DNA from: a virus
Length of the DNA stretch: 40,237 nt
IMG/VR virus record: IMGVR_UViG_3300005915_000045
Coordinates: 1-40,237 of that record
Reading direction: 5' to 3' (one strand)
The notes under the pieces are model-generated. The model searched no databases. It was not told the DNA's origin and was given only the letters and a program-made list of their open reading frames with translations. A program made the position numbers and the translations under genes. Of the stretch, positions 10,298 to 17,987 are shown piece after piece (within the stretch, counting starts at the first letter, position 1; each line of letters opens with the position of its first letter).

Positions 10298-10555
10298 TTA
10301 TAAAAAACTTTTTTCTCCCTCTCCCTTCTCATTTGAGTCAGAGTCTAAATATGGCAATACTCTCTTCGTCACTGCCGGAGCGATTGAAGTTGCTGGGATT
10401 CCTTTATCTGGAGTTTCCACTACTGGCTCAGTTGGAGTCTCTACCACTGGCTCAGTTGGAGTCTCTACCACTGGCTCAGTTGGAGTCTCTACCACTGGCT
10501 CAGTTGGAGTTTCCTTCTTTTTACCAAACCAGTTTTTAATCTTGTCGTTAATCAT
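10298..10555 (-). CDS. Small protein with (TPTEPVVE)n repeats (85 aa)
   Basis: N-terminus MINDKIKNWFGKKK is amphipathic and basic. It is followed by four copies of the octapeptide ETPTEPVV (residues ~16-48), then a Pro/Ala segment and an acidic/basic tail. The repeat is encoded by a 24-bp tandem array and is extended and Thr/Pro-rich. No signal peptide or membrane span is visible. It lies between the endolysin and glycosyltransferase genes, 7 bp from the amidase stop. It may be a spacer or virion linker peptide and a possible O-glycosylation target. Function unknown. Confidence 0.65.
   Translation of the reverse strand: MINDKIKNWFGKKKETPTEPVVETPTEPVVETPTEPVVETPTEPVVETPDKGIPATSIAPAVTKRVLPYLDSDSNEKGEGEKSFL
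10411..10514. repeat. 24-bp tandem repeat, 4 units plus partial
   Basis: Four consecutive 24-bp units of the form GAGTCTCTACCACTGGCTC + AGTTG start at 10411, 10435, 10459 and 10483; a partial unit begins at 10507. The first differs from the other three by a few bases; the last three are identical. The period is a multiple of three, so copy-number change keeps the reading frame of the small repeat protein. Confidence 0.9.
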
Positions 10556-10562
10556 ACTTTTG

Positions 10563-11084
10563 TTATTTTAATTTAGTTAATAATTCTATTATTTGTTTTA
10601 TAATTTCTGCGTTTGATTGTTCCGGTGGTGAAGATATTGGCTCTTCTTTTTTGAACCCGGCCACCTTCTTAAAATAGCCAATATCTACATTCATTCCTGG
10701 ACAACTCTTATTGGCATAATCCCTGTGAGCGATTATGTCTTTAATATTATATTTTGATATTAACGATTTTAATAAATCTCTTACAGCAAATAACTGAGGG
10801 GCAGTATATTTCTCTTGGTCAAAATTTCCATCCAAGCAAATGTGAATACATTTACCATTGTTCATACCATCCTGATAACAGGCCGCAGTAGTTTCTCCAT
10901 CCGCCCTGGCCTGTCTGACCTTACCATTCTTAGCTATCTCATAATTATATCCTAAATAGTAACCGAGACTGCTCCTGAAATTCCATAGCTTTCTATGATA
11001 ACTATTATTAGCTCTAAACTGGTCCCTATTTTTTTTATAAGATACAGCCGAATGGTGAATCATTATATATTCTGGTGTCTTCAT
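10563..11084 (-). CDS. N-acetylmuramoyl-L-alanine amidase endolysin (173 aa)
   Basis: Amidase_2/PGRP-type zinc amidase that cleaves the MurNAc-L-Ala bond of peptidoglycan. Visible features are IMIHHSAV (His10/His11, first zinc ligand), YHRKLW and LGYYLGYNYEI, CIHICLDGNFD, and IIAHRDYANKSCPG with His120 and Cys128 as the other ligands. The catalytic domain fills residues 1-~145. The tail is a short Pro/Ser linker plus a Leu/Ile-rich amphipathic helix (AEIIKQIIELLTKLK), which may contact membrane or wall. There is no signal peptide, so release should depend on a holin. The 38-aa membrane protein just upstream ends 1 bp before it, and larger membrane candidates lie further upstream. Confidence 0.93.
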   Translation of the reverse strand: MKTPEYIMIHHSAVSYKKNRDQFRANNSYHRKLWNFRSSLGYYLGYNYEIAKNGKVRQARADGETTAACYQDGMNNGKCIHICLDGNFDQEKYTAPQLFAVRDLLKSLISKYNIKDIIAHRDYANKSCPGMNVDIGYFKKVAGFKKEEPISSPPEQSNAEIIKQIIELLTKLK

Positions 11085-11085
11085 A

Positions 11086-11202
11086 TTATTTAAATGCTAA
11101 ATAAATTATTAATAAAACTGCTCCCCAAACTACTACGAAAGAACAACCTAAAATACACTTGCCTTTGAATATGTCTTCTGCTGTAGGACGGCTACTTTTC
11201 AT
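11086..11202 (-). CDS. 38-aa single-span membrane protein (holin/pinholin candidate)
   Basis: ATG at 11202-11200, TAA at 11088-11086. After a 14-residue polar N-terminus (MKSSRPTAEDIFKG) the rest is a single hydrophobic helix (about 17-36, with CSFVVVWGAVLLIIYLAF). Its stop is one base from the endolysin start, and its own start overlaps the stop of the preceding gene by 11 bp (ATGAAAAGTAG). Tight coupling to the amidase and its size suggest a lysis role, but a 38-residue one-span peptide could also be a regulator. Two other membrane proteins nearby compete for the holin role. Confidence 0.6.
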   Translation of the reverse strand: MKSSRPTAEDIFKGKCILGCSFVVVWGAVLLIIYLAFK

Positions 11203-11326
11203 TCAATTTAAATACTTTTCTATCCTTATACTCAGCTGATTTCCCCAGATTATAATTCTTAGTAGGCGTAAGCCAGCCGACTACTCGACTGTAGACTATG
11301 CACTCTTGTCTTCCTTCATTTGCCAT
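11192..11326 (-). CDS. Stand-alone NrdD C-terminal glycyl-radical-type peptide (44 aa)
   Basis: ATG at 11326-11324, TAG at 11194-11192. The peptide reads like the extreme C-terminus of class III (anaerobic) ribonucleotide reductase. CIVYSRVVGWLTPTKNYN is followed by GKSAEYKDRKVFK, matching the family pattern E-VYSRVVGYLxPVxxWNxGKxxEFxxRK. Gly17 in RVVGW corresponds to the glycyl-radical residue of NrdD. The catalytic barrel is absent, and no room exists for it here: an HNH-like gene ends 48 bp upstream. By analogy with GrcA/YfiD it could act as a spare radical domain for a host NrdD, or be a relic now used otherwise. The match is from memory of the motif, not an alignment. Confidence 0.7.
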   Translation of the reverse strand: MANEGRQECIVYSRVVGWLTPTKNYNLGKSAEYKDRKVFKLNEK

Positions 11327-11351
11327 ATAATCGTTATTAGTTTGTAAAATT

Positions 11352-11378
11352 ATAGGGGCAGTTTACGTCCACCCCTAT
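11352..11378 (-). terminator. Hairpin at end of HNH-like gene
   Basis: ATAGGGG (11352-11358) pairs with CCCCTAT (11372-11378), 7 bp with a 13-base loop, overlapping the stop codon of the HNH-like gene. In the transcribed strand the stem is followed by AATTTTAC, a short U-run. It is a possible weak intrinsic terminator or attenuator before the lysis genes. Confidence 0.4.
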
Positions 11379-11647
11379 TGGTGCCGTTCCTGATTCTTCT
11401 TCGCCCTAGCTACTCTGAGTAGCAATTCTGCTGCCTCCTCAAAGGAGAGATTCTTGAATAAGAAGTGCCAAGCCTTTTCTCTAGCTTCGTCCATATAAAG
11501 TAAATTGCATTGACAGTCATTACCGCCGTTATACTTGTTAACAATATGGTGATGAATCTTCTTTCCGTTACTTTTCCAATTGTCGTCCTTATCCATCCAC
11601 TCTCTGAATCTCTTCCGTTCCCGGTCTTCGTGCTTTTTAGTTTTCAT
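11375..11647 (-). CDS. Short HNH-like protein (about 90 aa)
   Basis: The core is IHHHIVNKYNGGNDCQCNLLYMD followed by AREKAWHFLFKNLSFEEAAELL. It matches a small phage and bacterial family with an HHI-nKx-GG-x-NL-LD...R-AWHxLF pattern, an HNH/His-Me-like half site without the flanking zinc CxxC pairs. The basic N-terminus (KTKKHEDRERKRFREW) may bind nucleic acid. I chose the start at 11647 because it overlaps the previous stop as ATGAAAACTAA, the same 11-bp geometry as the 11202/11192 pair. An in-frame ATG at 11656 is the alternative. Nuclease activity is uncertain given the minimal motif. Confidence 0.65.
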   Translation of the reverse strand: MKTKKHEDRERKRFREWMDKDDNWKSNGKKIHHHIVNKYNGGNDCQCNLLYMDEAREKAWHFLFKNLSFEEAAELLLRVARAKKNQERHQ

Positions 11648-11846
11648 TGGAACCATTCTTCAATAATTGTTTTGCGGCAATATCGCCAATTTCACTTCTA
11701 CAGTCTATGCACACGCAGATTTCATAGTTTATGTTATCAGGATTATCACCGATATAGTCCCAAACTGCATCGATAACGTTCTCACTCTGGAATCTGCCTA
11801 CTAAATTGCAACTGTGACATTTCATACAAACCTCTACTGTATACAT
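11637..11846 (-). CDS. Small Cys-rich zinc-binding-like protein (69 aa)
   Basis: Contains CMKCHSC near residues 7-13 and CVCIDC near 44-49, two clusters able to form a zinc ribbon, around an acidic helical middle (ENVIDAVWDYIGDNPDN). The family was not recognised. It is unusual here because its ATG is preceded by AAAGGAGGTCGAG, a textbook Shine-Dalgarno, while nearly all other genes in the window lack one. This suggests different expression control or separate acquisition. It overlaps the HNH-like gene downstream by 11 bp. Confidence 0.7.
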   Translation of the reverse strand: MYTVEVCMKCHSCNLVGRFQSENVIDAVWDYIGDNPDNINYEICVCIDCRSEIGDIAAKQLLKNGSNEN

Positions 11847-11849
11847 CTC

Positions 11850-11859
11850 GACCTCCTTT
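11850..11859 (-). promoter_or_regulatory. Strong Shine-Dalgarno (AAAGGAGGTC)
   Basis: Read on the minus strand, AAAGGAGGTCGAGATG places GGAGGT four bases before the ATG at 11846. It decides this start and is the only strong anti-SD match found upstream of a gene in the window. Confidence 0.8.
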
Positions 11860-11876
11860 TTTATTTAATGAACAAT

Positions 11877-12152
11877 TTATTTATGATAAATATCAATTTT
11901 TGCTGTGTTCCCGGCAATCGCTTGCATTAACTGTACTTGAGTTTCGTTTAGTTTTTTTATTTCTTCATTATTAGTTTCAATATTTTTAGTCATTGTCTCC
12001 ATATGAGCAAAATGATTTTGTTTAATCAGGGCCACATCCTGCTTAATACTATAATAAGGAGCAACAACACCCACTACAAAAACTACAATAGCTATTATAT
12101 ATTTAACCTCTGTTGTCAAAAGTTTTCTTAATTTGTCATTACTCCCAGCCAT
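11877..12152 (-). CDS. Membrane protein with coiled coil (91 aa), lysis-region
   Basis: A single transmembrane helix at about 18-37 (YIIAIVVFVVGVVAPYYSI) is followed by a polar region with coiled-coil heptads (~40-85: ALIKQNHFAHMETMTKNIE, NNEEIKKLNETQVQL). The basic N-terminus suggests N-in, C-out topology. Its position beside the two-span protein and upstream of the amidase suggests a lysis accessory or holin-associated protein, similar in layout though not in order to XhlA-type proteins. A spanin-like role is possible only if the host has an outer membrane. Confidence 0.65.
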   Translation of the reverse strand: MAGSNDKLRKLLTTEVKYIIAIVVFVVGVVAPYYSIKQDVALIKQNHFAHMETMTKNIETNNEEIKKLNETQVQLMQAIAGNTAKIDIYHK

Positions 12153-12165
12153 AGATTTTGTTTTA

Positions 12166-12390
12166 TTATTTTTTATATTCTTTAGCCCAGTCTAACGCAT
12201 TGTTAAATAATGGAACTAAAGCAAATTCCCAGGCTAACTTAAACGCTGACCTTGCAGCTGCTAATATAGCCCCTAAAAAAATTCCAGACTCCCAGTTCCC
12301 AAGTTCGATAGCTGGATAAAGAGCTAGTAAAAACATTGCTATGAATGTGACGACGAACGAAATTAAATGTCTTTTAATTGTATTTTTCAT
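12166..12390 (-). CDS. Two-span membrane protein, putative holin (74 aa)
   Basis: Two hydrophobic segments, about 9-27 (LISFVVTFIAMFLLALYPAI) and 36-58 (GIFLGAILAAARSAFKLAW...), with a charged N-terminus (MKNTIKRH) and C-terminus (DWAKEYKK). Size, topology and position in the lysis cluster fit a class II-type holin that would permeabilise the inner membrane for the amidase. It lies 13 bp upstream of the one-span coiled-coil gene. The family is inferred from topology. Confidence 0.65.
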   Translation of the reverse strand: MKNTIKRHLISFVVTFIAMFLLALYPAIELGNWESGIFLGAILAAARSAFKLAWEFALVPLFNNALDWAKEYKK

Positions 12391-12412
12391 AAAAATTATA
12401 ATTAATTAATTA

Positions 12413-13756
12413 TTACAATCCGTCAAATGATTTAACACTTGCTATAGCTAGACCATTAACTGATTTTATTGAAGCATATGCTAGTCCATTAATTGATTTT
12501 ATTGAAGATGATGGTAGTGGGTCTTCTGCTATATAATCTAAATAGAAATATTCTGACACCGAGTAGTCTCTTGATGTCATACCGAATCTACTAATTCCGT
12601 ATGTCCAAGCAGCAAAAGGCGCGAACCATGAGGTCCACGTACCGCCGTCTATCCTATGCCTCATTTTATGGTCTACGCTTCGCCATTCTGTTTCTACCAA
12701 ATACCACTGGCTTTCATTGTAAGCCTGAATGTCGTGATATGCCGCTGCACTATAATACTGAATATTGCCAGAATCATTGATATAAATTATTGCCACGTCA
12801 GAAGTTCCTTCGTTTAGATACACATAGGTTCTAGCAGCGTGACTTGATTTATAAAAGTAGAATGAGCATCTTCCATCATCAACTAAAGTACCTACTTTAT
12901 TTATAAGAGCTACTGCTGTGGTATGGAATCCCATAGCATTTACTCCCTCTTTTACCTCAGTTGTTTCAGCTCGGTAATCTGTTGAGCCATCCCAACCTCC
13001 GTGACCATCCAGTGCTCCTACATCATAGCTTTCAAAATCATCAAAGAAAGGTGTCGCTTCTACTGGAGGTACGTCTTCAACAAACACTGCGCTGTTATTA
13101 TTAGTTAAGTCGTTATCATTGGAAGTTTGGTCTAATAAAGAGTCATCTAAAGGCCAGGATGCAACAAGATTTGCTTCAGTTCCCAGTAATTGCACATTTT
13201 TATATTGCAATATTTCATCTGCTGTTCTTAAATCTGACCAAACCCTCAGTCCCATTATTAACCCGTCAAAAAATGATGCCCCATTTTCTGCTCCAATTAC
13301 AAATGGCTCTGATGTGTCTCTAATTGCAGTGGCCGCTGTATTGACTGCTCCGCCGGCCATAACAACACCATTCATATAAAACAAGACTGTCGGGGTTGAT
13401 ATATTTACCACCACTGCAACGTGAATCCAAGTAGCTAAATCGCCTGAATCAAATTCAAGGTTCGCGTTAAATCTTGATAGATTATTTGAAGAATCTCTCC
13501 ACAAAACCCTTAATTGATTGTGAATACTATCAGCATCGGCTGTTTCAAATCTGAAGTCGTATGAAAAATCTGCTGAGGTTGCACCAGCCTTACCGGCGAT
13601 AACTCTCACGCCGTCACCAGAAATAAGGCTTTCTAATTTAATCCAAGCCTCTATTGTAAAGTCAGTAGATAAATCTAAACCTGTCTGGTCTCCATCAGTA
13701 ATAGATAAGGACTGACTTGAGCCTGCTTCTAAATCTATTGAATGAGTAGTTGCCAT
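12413..13756 (-). CDS. LamG-like fibre/adhesin protein (447 aa)
   Basis: Residues ~5-220 form a laminin-G/concanavalin-like jelly-roll domain: SIDLEAGSSQSLSITD, FTIEAWIKLES, WIHVAVVV, VLFYMNGVV, GLIMGLRVWSDLRTADEI and ASWPLDDSLLDQT follow the classic LamG_3 order. A second beta domain (~235-415: FFDDFESYDVGAL, YLVETEWRSVDHKMRHRID) is of the kind seen in surface and carbohydrate-binding proteins. The C-terminus ends in three short repeats, SIKSINGLAYA, SIKSVNGLAIA and SVKSFDGL, probably a capping or trimerisation motif. It is adjacent to the large collagen-like fibre. A glycan-binding accessory fibre is likely. Confidence 0.82.
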   Translation of the reverse strand: MATTHSIDLEAGSSQSLSITDGDQTGLDLSTDFTIEAWIKLESLISGDGVRVIAGKAGATSADFSYDFRFETADADSIHNQLRVLWRDSSNNLSRFNANLEFDSGDLATWIHVAVVVNISTPTVLFYMNGVVMAGGAVNTAATAIRDTSEPFVIGAENGASFFDGLIMGLRVWSDLRTADEILQYKNVQLLGTEANLVASWPLDDSLLDQTSNDNDLTNNNSAVFVEDVPPVEATPFFDDFESYDVGALDGHGGWDGSTDYRAETTEVKEGVNAMGFHTTAVALINKVGTLVDDGRCSFYFYKSSHAARTYVYLNEGTSDVAIIYINDSGNIQYYSAAAYHDIQAYNESQWYLVETEWRSVDHKMRHRIDGGTWTSWFAPFAAWTYGISRFGMTSRDYSVSEYFYLDYIAEDPLPSSSIKSINGLAYASIKSVNGLAIASVKSFDGL

Positions 13757-13760
13757 ATAA

Positions 13761-16370
13761 TTAAATGTGAACTATGTAATCGTTAGATGGATTAAAGAAT
13801 AAATCTTCTGCTGTTATTGCATAGCCGACTATTCTTATTGCAAAATTGGTTGTTGTTGGCTGGGCTACAACTATATTACCAGCTGTATCGTCAAGATAAA
13901 CAGGGGCTCCAACTGTAAAGGCTGGAAATGCCGCACTTCTAACTTTTCCATACACCAACATCTCGGTCGCAGCGTCTGCGTCTGCCGCTAATATACATAT
14001 TCCTAATTGTAGTTTGAATCCAACGTCTGTTCCGTCTAAAATTCCATCAACTAACTCCCATTTACTATCAGCTGTTTGCAGGTAACAGATATCACCTACT
14101 GCCAAAGTTGCTCCGGCAGTTCCGGTCATAGTAAGGCCAGACCATTTTTCATCGCCAGAAAGAACAGCATCGAACTTCGTGCTTAGCTCCCCTAGAGTTA
14201 TAGTGCTTGTCTGAGTTCCCCCAAGAGTAGCCGGACCAGTGTAGCCGGTGTAGCCTGTGTAGCCAGTGGCTCCGTCAGCTCCGTCTGGACCAGTGTAGCC
14301 TGTAGGACCAGTAGGACCGTCAGGGCCTGTGTAGCCTGTGAAATTACCAGCCCCTGTGTAACCTGTATAGCCAGTAGGGCCGTCAGGTCCAGTGTATCCA
14401 GTAGGACCAGTAGAACCATCTGGACCAGTATAACCTGTAAAGTTACCAGCTCCAGTATATCCAGTATAACCAGTTGGACCGATTGGACCAGTATATCCAG
14501 TTGGACCGGTAGGACCATCAGGACCAGTATAACCAGTTGGACCAGTTGGACCAGAACCTACGCTATCGTCAACATACTTCTTATTTGCAATATCAGCATC
14601 ATCAGTCGGAGCAGCGTCAGTAGCTAATTGAGAAGAATCTCCAAGTGTGGAAGCTCCTGAAGTTTCTAAAACACCATCACTAGGTGAATTAACGTAAGTG
14701 TAAACTCCACCGTTTGAATTATCTACTCCATCTGCTGCAAGAACATCATCAAATTGACTGATAACTGTTGTATCAGAGTCCTCTATTATTAAGAAATTTG
14801 CTGTTCCTGACGTACTTTCTATGTGTATATGGTTGAAAGAACTACGGAACAGTAAAGAAGAACCGTCGCTATCAAAGCTTCCTCCCGCAGCTATATGTCC
14901 TGCTGTATTATTAACTACGTGAATATCATTATATTTTGTTTCTATATCCCCATTTCCATTTATAACAGAAAAGGCACAAGTTTCAAGAGATTCATTATCA
15001 GTAACATCTATATCACATTTATCTAAAATAACAGTTCCTGTTGATGTGCTTCTTATGGCTGCAATCAATGAACTTGTTCCACTACCTGTAACAGTAAAAG
15101 TTACATCATCAATATTCCAATTACTTCCAGCTTCTACATTAACTGCTTTTTTACCTTTGCCAACTCCTCTATCAGATGTGTCTGTATAAACGATAGAACC
15201 TTCTACTATTTTATTTGTTCCTGAACCTGCATAACAAGCAGCTCCTCCAGCATCAGAGTTTGTTCCACTTATTACAGCTTCTGTATGACAGAATTTGAAA
15301 TTACAACTTCCTGTACCAGTTACGGTATTATCAATAGCATTAGCTACTGGTGTCATAACCATTTTAATATTTTCTAATACCCCACCAGTAGTTGCTCCAT
15401 AATCACATATTTGAGTAGCCTTAGTTACAAGTACAGCCTTTGGAGAACACCCCACACCTTTAACACACTGGTTATTCGCAGTTAAATTTATAGTATCGTC
15501 CGTATAAGTACCTGGATAAACTAGGAATAAAGTATCAGCAGTAGCATTATCATCTAATGCTGCTTGAATTGTTGTATAATCTCCACCGGATGTAGCAATA
15601 GTTAATGTATTTGCATAAGCATTATCAGGACCAGTGTATCCAGTATAACCAGTATATCCAGTTGAACCAATAGGACCAGTATATCCAGTAGCTCCAGTAG
15701 GACCATCAGGACCAGTATATCCAGTGTATCCAGTAATTGAAGGACCAGTATATCCAGTGTAGCCGGTTGCTCCAGTTTCAGCCGCTATTCCTTCAGGACC
15801 TGTATATCCGGTTGGACCAGTAGGTCCGTCAGGACCAGTGTAGCCGGTGAAGTTTCCTGGGCCAGTAGGTCCGGTGTAACCTGTTGGACCATCGTTTCCT
15901 ATCCATCCAGTTTCTCCAGTGTAGCCTGTAAACCCAGTGTAGCCGGTTGGGCCAGCAGGGCCAGTGTAGCCTGTAAAATTACCAGCGCCAGTGTAGCCAG
16001 TTGCTCCAGTAGGACCGATTGGGCCAGTGTAGCCGGTATAGCCAGTGGGGCCGTCAGGACCAGTATATCCAGTTGGGCCGGTTGCTCCAGTGGGGCCGGC
16101 GACTGTTGAATCAGCGCCTGACTCTCCTGTATAACCAGTTGGACCAGTAGCTCCTGCCGGGCCTGTATAACCTGTTGGACCAATTGGACCAGTTGTTTTA
16201 GTATCAACCCAGTCCGCAGTGTCTGAATCCCAAACCCATATAGAATCTGTTGAGCCCACCATAGCAAAATAGCCATCGGCTCCAACAGGATAAGCTGTTC
16301 TTAAAGCATCTGGCGTGGCGAACCACCCTAGATTCATTGGGTCCCCTATTTGATTTGCTAGGTAACTCAT
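13761..16370 (-). CDS. Collagen-like / beta-helix fibre protein (869 aa)
   Basis: The N-terminus (~1-58) is a short folded domain, [22 protein letters not shown] then [14 protein letters not shown], a common virion-attachment module. Residues ~60-275 are Gly-X-Y triplets dominated by GPT, GYT and GPD. Residues ~280-590 look like a right-handed beta-helix ([46 protein letters not shown]), as in pectate-lyase-type tailspikes. A second collagen-like block (~605-715) follows, then a globular C-terminal domain ([32 protein letters not shown]). This is a trimeric adhesive fibre. No catalytic residues of a depolymerase can be assigned by eye. Confidence 0.9.
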   Translation of the reverse strand: MSYLANQIGDPMNLGWFATPDALRTAYPVGADGYFAMVGSTDSIWVWDSDTADWVDTKTTGPIGPTGYTGPAGATGPTGYTGESGADSTVAGPTGATGPTGYTGPDGPTGYTGYTGPIGPTGATGYTGAGNFTGYTGPAGPTGYTGFTGYTGETGWIGNDGPTGYTGPTGPGNFTGYTGPDGPTGPTGYTGPEGIAAETGATGYTGYTGPSITGYTGYTGPDGPTGATGYTGPIGSTGYTGYTGYTGPDNAYANTLTIATSGGDYTTIQAALDDNATADTLFLVYPGTYTDDTINLTANNQCVKGVGCSPKAVLVTKATQICDYGATTGGVLENIKMVMTPVANAIDNTVTGTGSCNFKFCHTEAVISGTNSDAGGAACYAGSGTNKIVEGSIVYTDTSDRGVGKGKKAVNVEAGSNWNIDDVTFTVTGSGTSSLIAAIRSTSTGTVILDKCDIDVTDNESLETCAFSVINGNGDIETKYNDIHVVNNTAGHIAAGGSFDSDGSSLLFRSSFNHIHIESTSGTANFLIIEDSDTTVISQFDDVLAADGVDNSNGGVYTYVNSPSDGVLETSGASTLGDSSQLATDAAPTDDADIANKKYVDDSVGSGPTGPTGYTGPDGPTGPTGYTGPIGPTGYTGYTGAGNFTGYTGPDGSTGPTGYTGPDGPTGYTGYTGAGNFTGYTGPDGPTGPTGYTGPDGADGATGYTGYTGYTGPATLGGTQTSTITLGELSTKFDAVLSGDEKWSGLTMTGTAGATLAVGDICYLQTADSKWELVDGILDGTDVGFKLQLGICILAADADAATEMLVYGKVRSAAFPAFTVGAPVYLDDTAGNIVVAQPTTTNFAIRIVGYAITAEDLFFNPSNDYIVHI

Positions 16371-16375
16371 ATATT

Positions 16376-16993
16376 TTATTCTTTAATTTTTATTAATGTC
16401 TCTCTTGTTTTTAACAAGCCAGCCTTTTGAAGTTCCATCATCATAGCTGGTAATTTTTCTATAACAATATTAGTCTCGAGAACATTCTTTCTATTAACTG
16501 AGATTATTTCTTCAAGACTTACAGCTAAATTAGAAACAAGTGAATTTATCTTCTCTGCATTACCTTGACTGACGGTTGCTACTTTATCATTAATTTTTTC
16601 TAATAAAAGAGACTCACCTTTAATGACTTCGAAAATAGACAATGCTTTTTCAATATCTGATTCTAAAGGAGCTTTTTGGGCTTTCAATATATCAAGTAAT
16701 TTTATAGTAACTTCAATTTCTGTTTGCAAGGAAGTTTTTTTAGATTCTAATAAAGCTATCTCCTTGGAGATAACTAATGGTAATTCGCTTTCTTTTATTT
16801 TTAGTTCCTCAATTCTGCCTTGAATGATAAGCATCCTAGACTCGATGTCGGAATTAGAACTAGCCAACTCTGTATTTATGGACCGAAGCTTTTCCTCACT
16901 GGTTTTTAGACCAGAAATTTCTAAGAGAAGTTCATCTCTCTGTTCAGCCCAAGTTTTAAGTTGTGCTTTTTGTTCTTTAGTAAACTCGTCCAT
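16376..16993 (-). CDS. Coiled-coil protein (205 aa)
   Basis: Almost entirely Glu/Lys/Leu/Ile heptads, with long coiled coils at about 5-120 ([40 protein letters not shown]) and a helical C-terminal region. No membrane span or enzyme motif is seen. It sits between the small beta virion protein and the big fibre, co-directional, with a 5-bp gap to the fibre start. It may be a fibre-attachment or assembly factor; the specific function is unknown. Confidence 0.7.
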   Translation of the reverse strand: MDEFTKEQKAQLKTWAEQRDELLLEISGLKTSEEKLRSINTELASSNSDIESRMLIIQGRIEELKIKESELPLVISKEIALLESKKTSLQTEIEVTIKLLDILKAQKAPLESDIEKALSIFEVIKGESLLLEKINDKVATVSQGNAEKINSLVSNLAVSLEEIISVNRKNVLETNIVIEKLPAMMMELQKAGLLKTRETLIKIKE

Positions 16994-17005
16994 ATTTTTA
17001 ATTGA

Positions 17006-17332
17006 TTAGTATCTAAAGCTATAACTGCAAGAACCATTGAAAGTACCACCAGTGACTTCTAAGATGAAGTCTTCGCCTGGTTTTATTTCAAATCGAGGAA
17101 CATTATCATTTCCCGGTTGGTCTTGCTCTGTAAGCCCTTGGCCTGCGTCAAGAGCGAATGAAGCGAGTTCGTCTGTCCCACTTCTTACAATTAGATTACC
17201 AGCTCCTGCTAGGTCTCCAATTATTTCGTGAATATAAATCCACCTAGATTCTTCTCCGGCTACAATGACATTAGTGCCAACGGCCGCAGCAAGAACTATT
17301 GAGGTTTTTTTTGTGTGCGCATCTTGTAACAT
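17006..17332 (-). CDS. Small beta-sandwich virion protein (108 aa)
   Basis: Predicted all-beta, with SRWIYIHEIIGDLAGAGNLI, ELASFALDAGQGLTEQDQPG and RFEIKPGEDFILEVTGG ending in a CSYSFRY strand. The pattern of a 'sGt...la.f.l.aGqG...prf..kPGE.f.l' core recurs in small proteins encoded near phage capsid genes, often virion decoration or fibre-base proteins. Its leader is the A/T-only AAAAACATATG. The HNH endonuclease gene separates it from the capsid gene. Confidence 0.7.
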   Translation of the reverse strand: MLQDAHTKKTSIVLAAAVGTNVIVAGEESRWIYIHEIIGDLAGAGNLIVRSGTDELASFALDAGQGLTEQDQPGNDNVPRFEIKPGEDFILEVTGGTFNGSCSYSFRY

Positions 17333-17338
17333 ATGTTT

Positions 17339-17926
17339 TTAAATTATTTTAGTTAATTTATGTTTTAATTTATGGCACTCCTTGCAAAGTGTTACTACGT
17401 TTGATTTCACAAATCGCAACTCTTTATATTCTGAAAATGATTTTATGTGGTGTACATTTATAACAACTCTATCACCTGGCTTTCTTTTTCTTCCACAATC
17501 ATTACAAGTATAATTATCTCTTTTGAATATTTCTTCTCTAAAATCTTTATATTTCTGTGACCACCTTACTTTTTTATGTTCAGGGGTTATTCCACCTCTC
17601 CACCCTGGATTATTAGGTCCGGAGAAATATGGATTTTTCTTTCCTTTCCAGTAAGATATATTTCCCTTTTTAAATTCTGTACCAGGAGATATATGTTGTC
17701 CCTTTTTAATATGAGTTCTCCCCGTATTAGTCGTTCTACCTTTTAGTACCTTACTAAGGTGGAGCTTCCTCTCTTCCGATAAAGGTAAACCCTTATTCCA
17801 AGAAGAAACTCCTACCTTAGCGCATGACTTTGAGCAAAATCTCATTGTCTCCCATTTTCTCTTACTTACGTTTACTTTTTTTTCAAAAACTTTACCGCAA
17901 GTTTCGCATTGTTTAATTTTCTGCAT
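17339..17926 (-). CDS. Free-standing HNH homing endonuclease with NUMOD3-like motifs (195 aa)
   Basis: N-terminal zinc finger (CETCGKVF ... FCSKSCAK), then NUMOD3-like DNA-binding motifs (WNKGLPLSEERKLHLSKVL; KGNISYWKGKKNP), then a C-terminal HNH nuclease: YTCNDCGRK, VHHIKSF and LCKECHKLKH supply the Cys pairs and His residues. It is inserted between the major capsid gene and the next virion gene. It has its own probable promoter and a more basic, Lys-rich composition, consistent with a mobile intronless homing gene. It probably nicks or cuts DNA at related loci lacking it. Confidence 0.9.
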   Translation of the reverse strand: MQKIKQCETCGKVFEKKVNVSKRKWETMRFCSKSCAKVGVSSWNKGLPLSEERKLHLSKVLKGRTTNTGRTHIKKGQHISPGTEFKKGNISYWKGKKNPYFSGPNNPGWRGGITPEHKKVRWSQKYKDFREEIFKRDNYTCNDCGRKRKPGDRVVINVHHIKSFSEYKELRFVKSNVVTLCKECHKLKHKLTKII

Positions 17927-17955
17927 ACTTTTTTGTATTAATTAATAATACATTA

Positions 17956-17983
17956 AGTATAGCATATATTAAACTGTTGTCCA
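17956..17983 (-). promoter_or_regulatory. Probable sigma-70 promoter for the HNH gene
   Basis: Minus strand TGGACA (17983-17978), 16-bp spacer, TATACT (17961-17956), about 30 bp upstream of the HNH start and just after the capsid stop. One mismatch to each consensus hexamer. Confidence 0.5.
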
Positions 17984-17987
17984 GTCC

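Noticed and set aside
14198-16285. Leu/Gln-rich minus-strand ORFs (14198-14518, 15899-16285)
   Set aside because: Alternate-frame shadows of the collagen-like repeats. The same artefact occurs at 6370-6768 over the other collagen-like gene.
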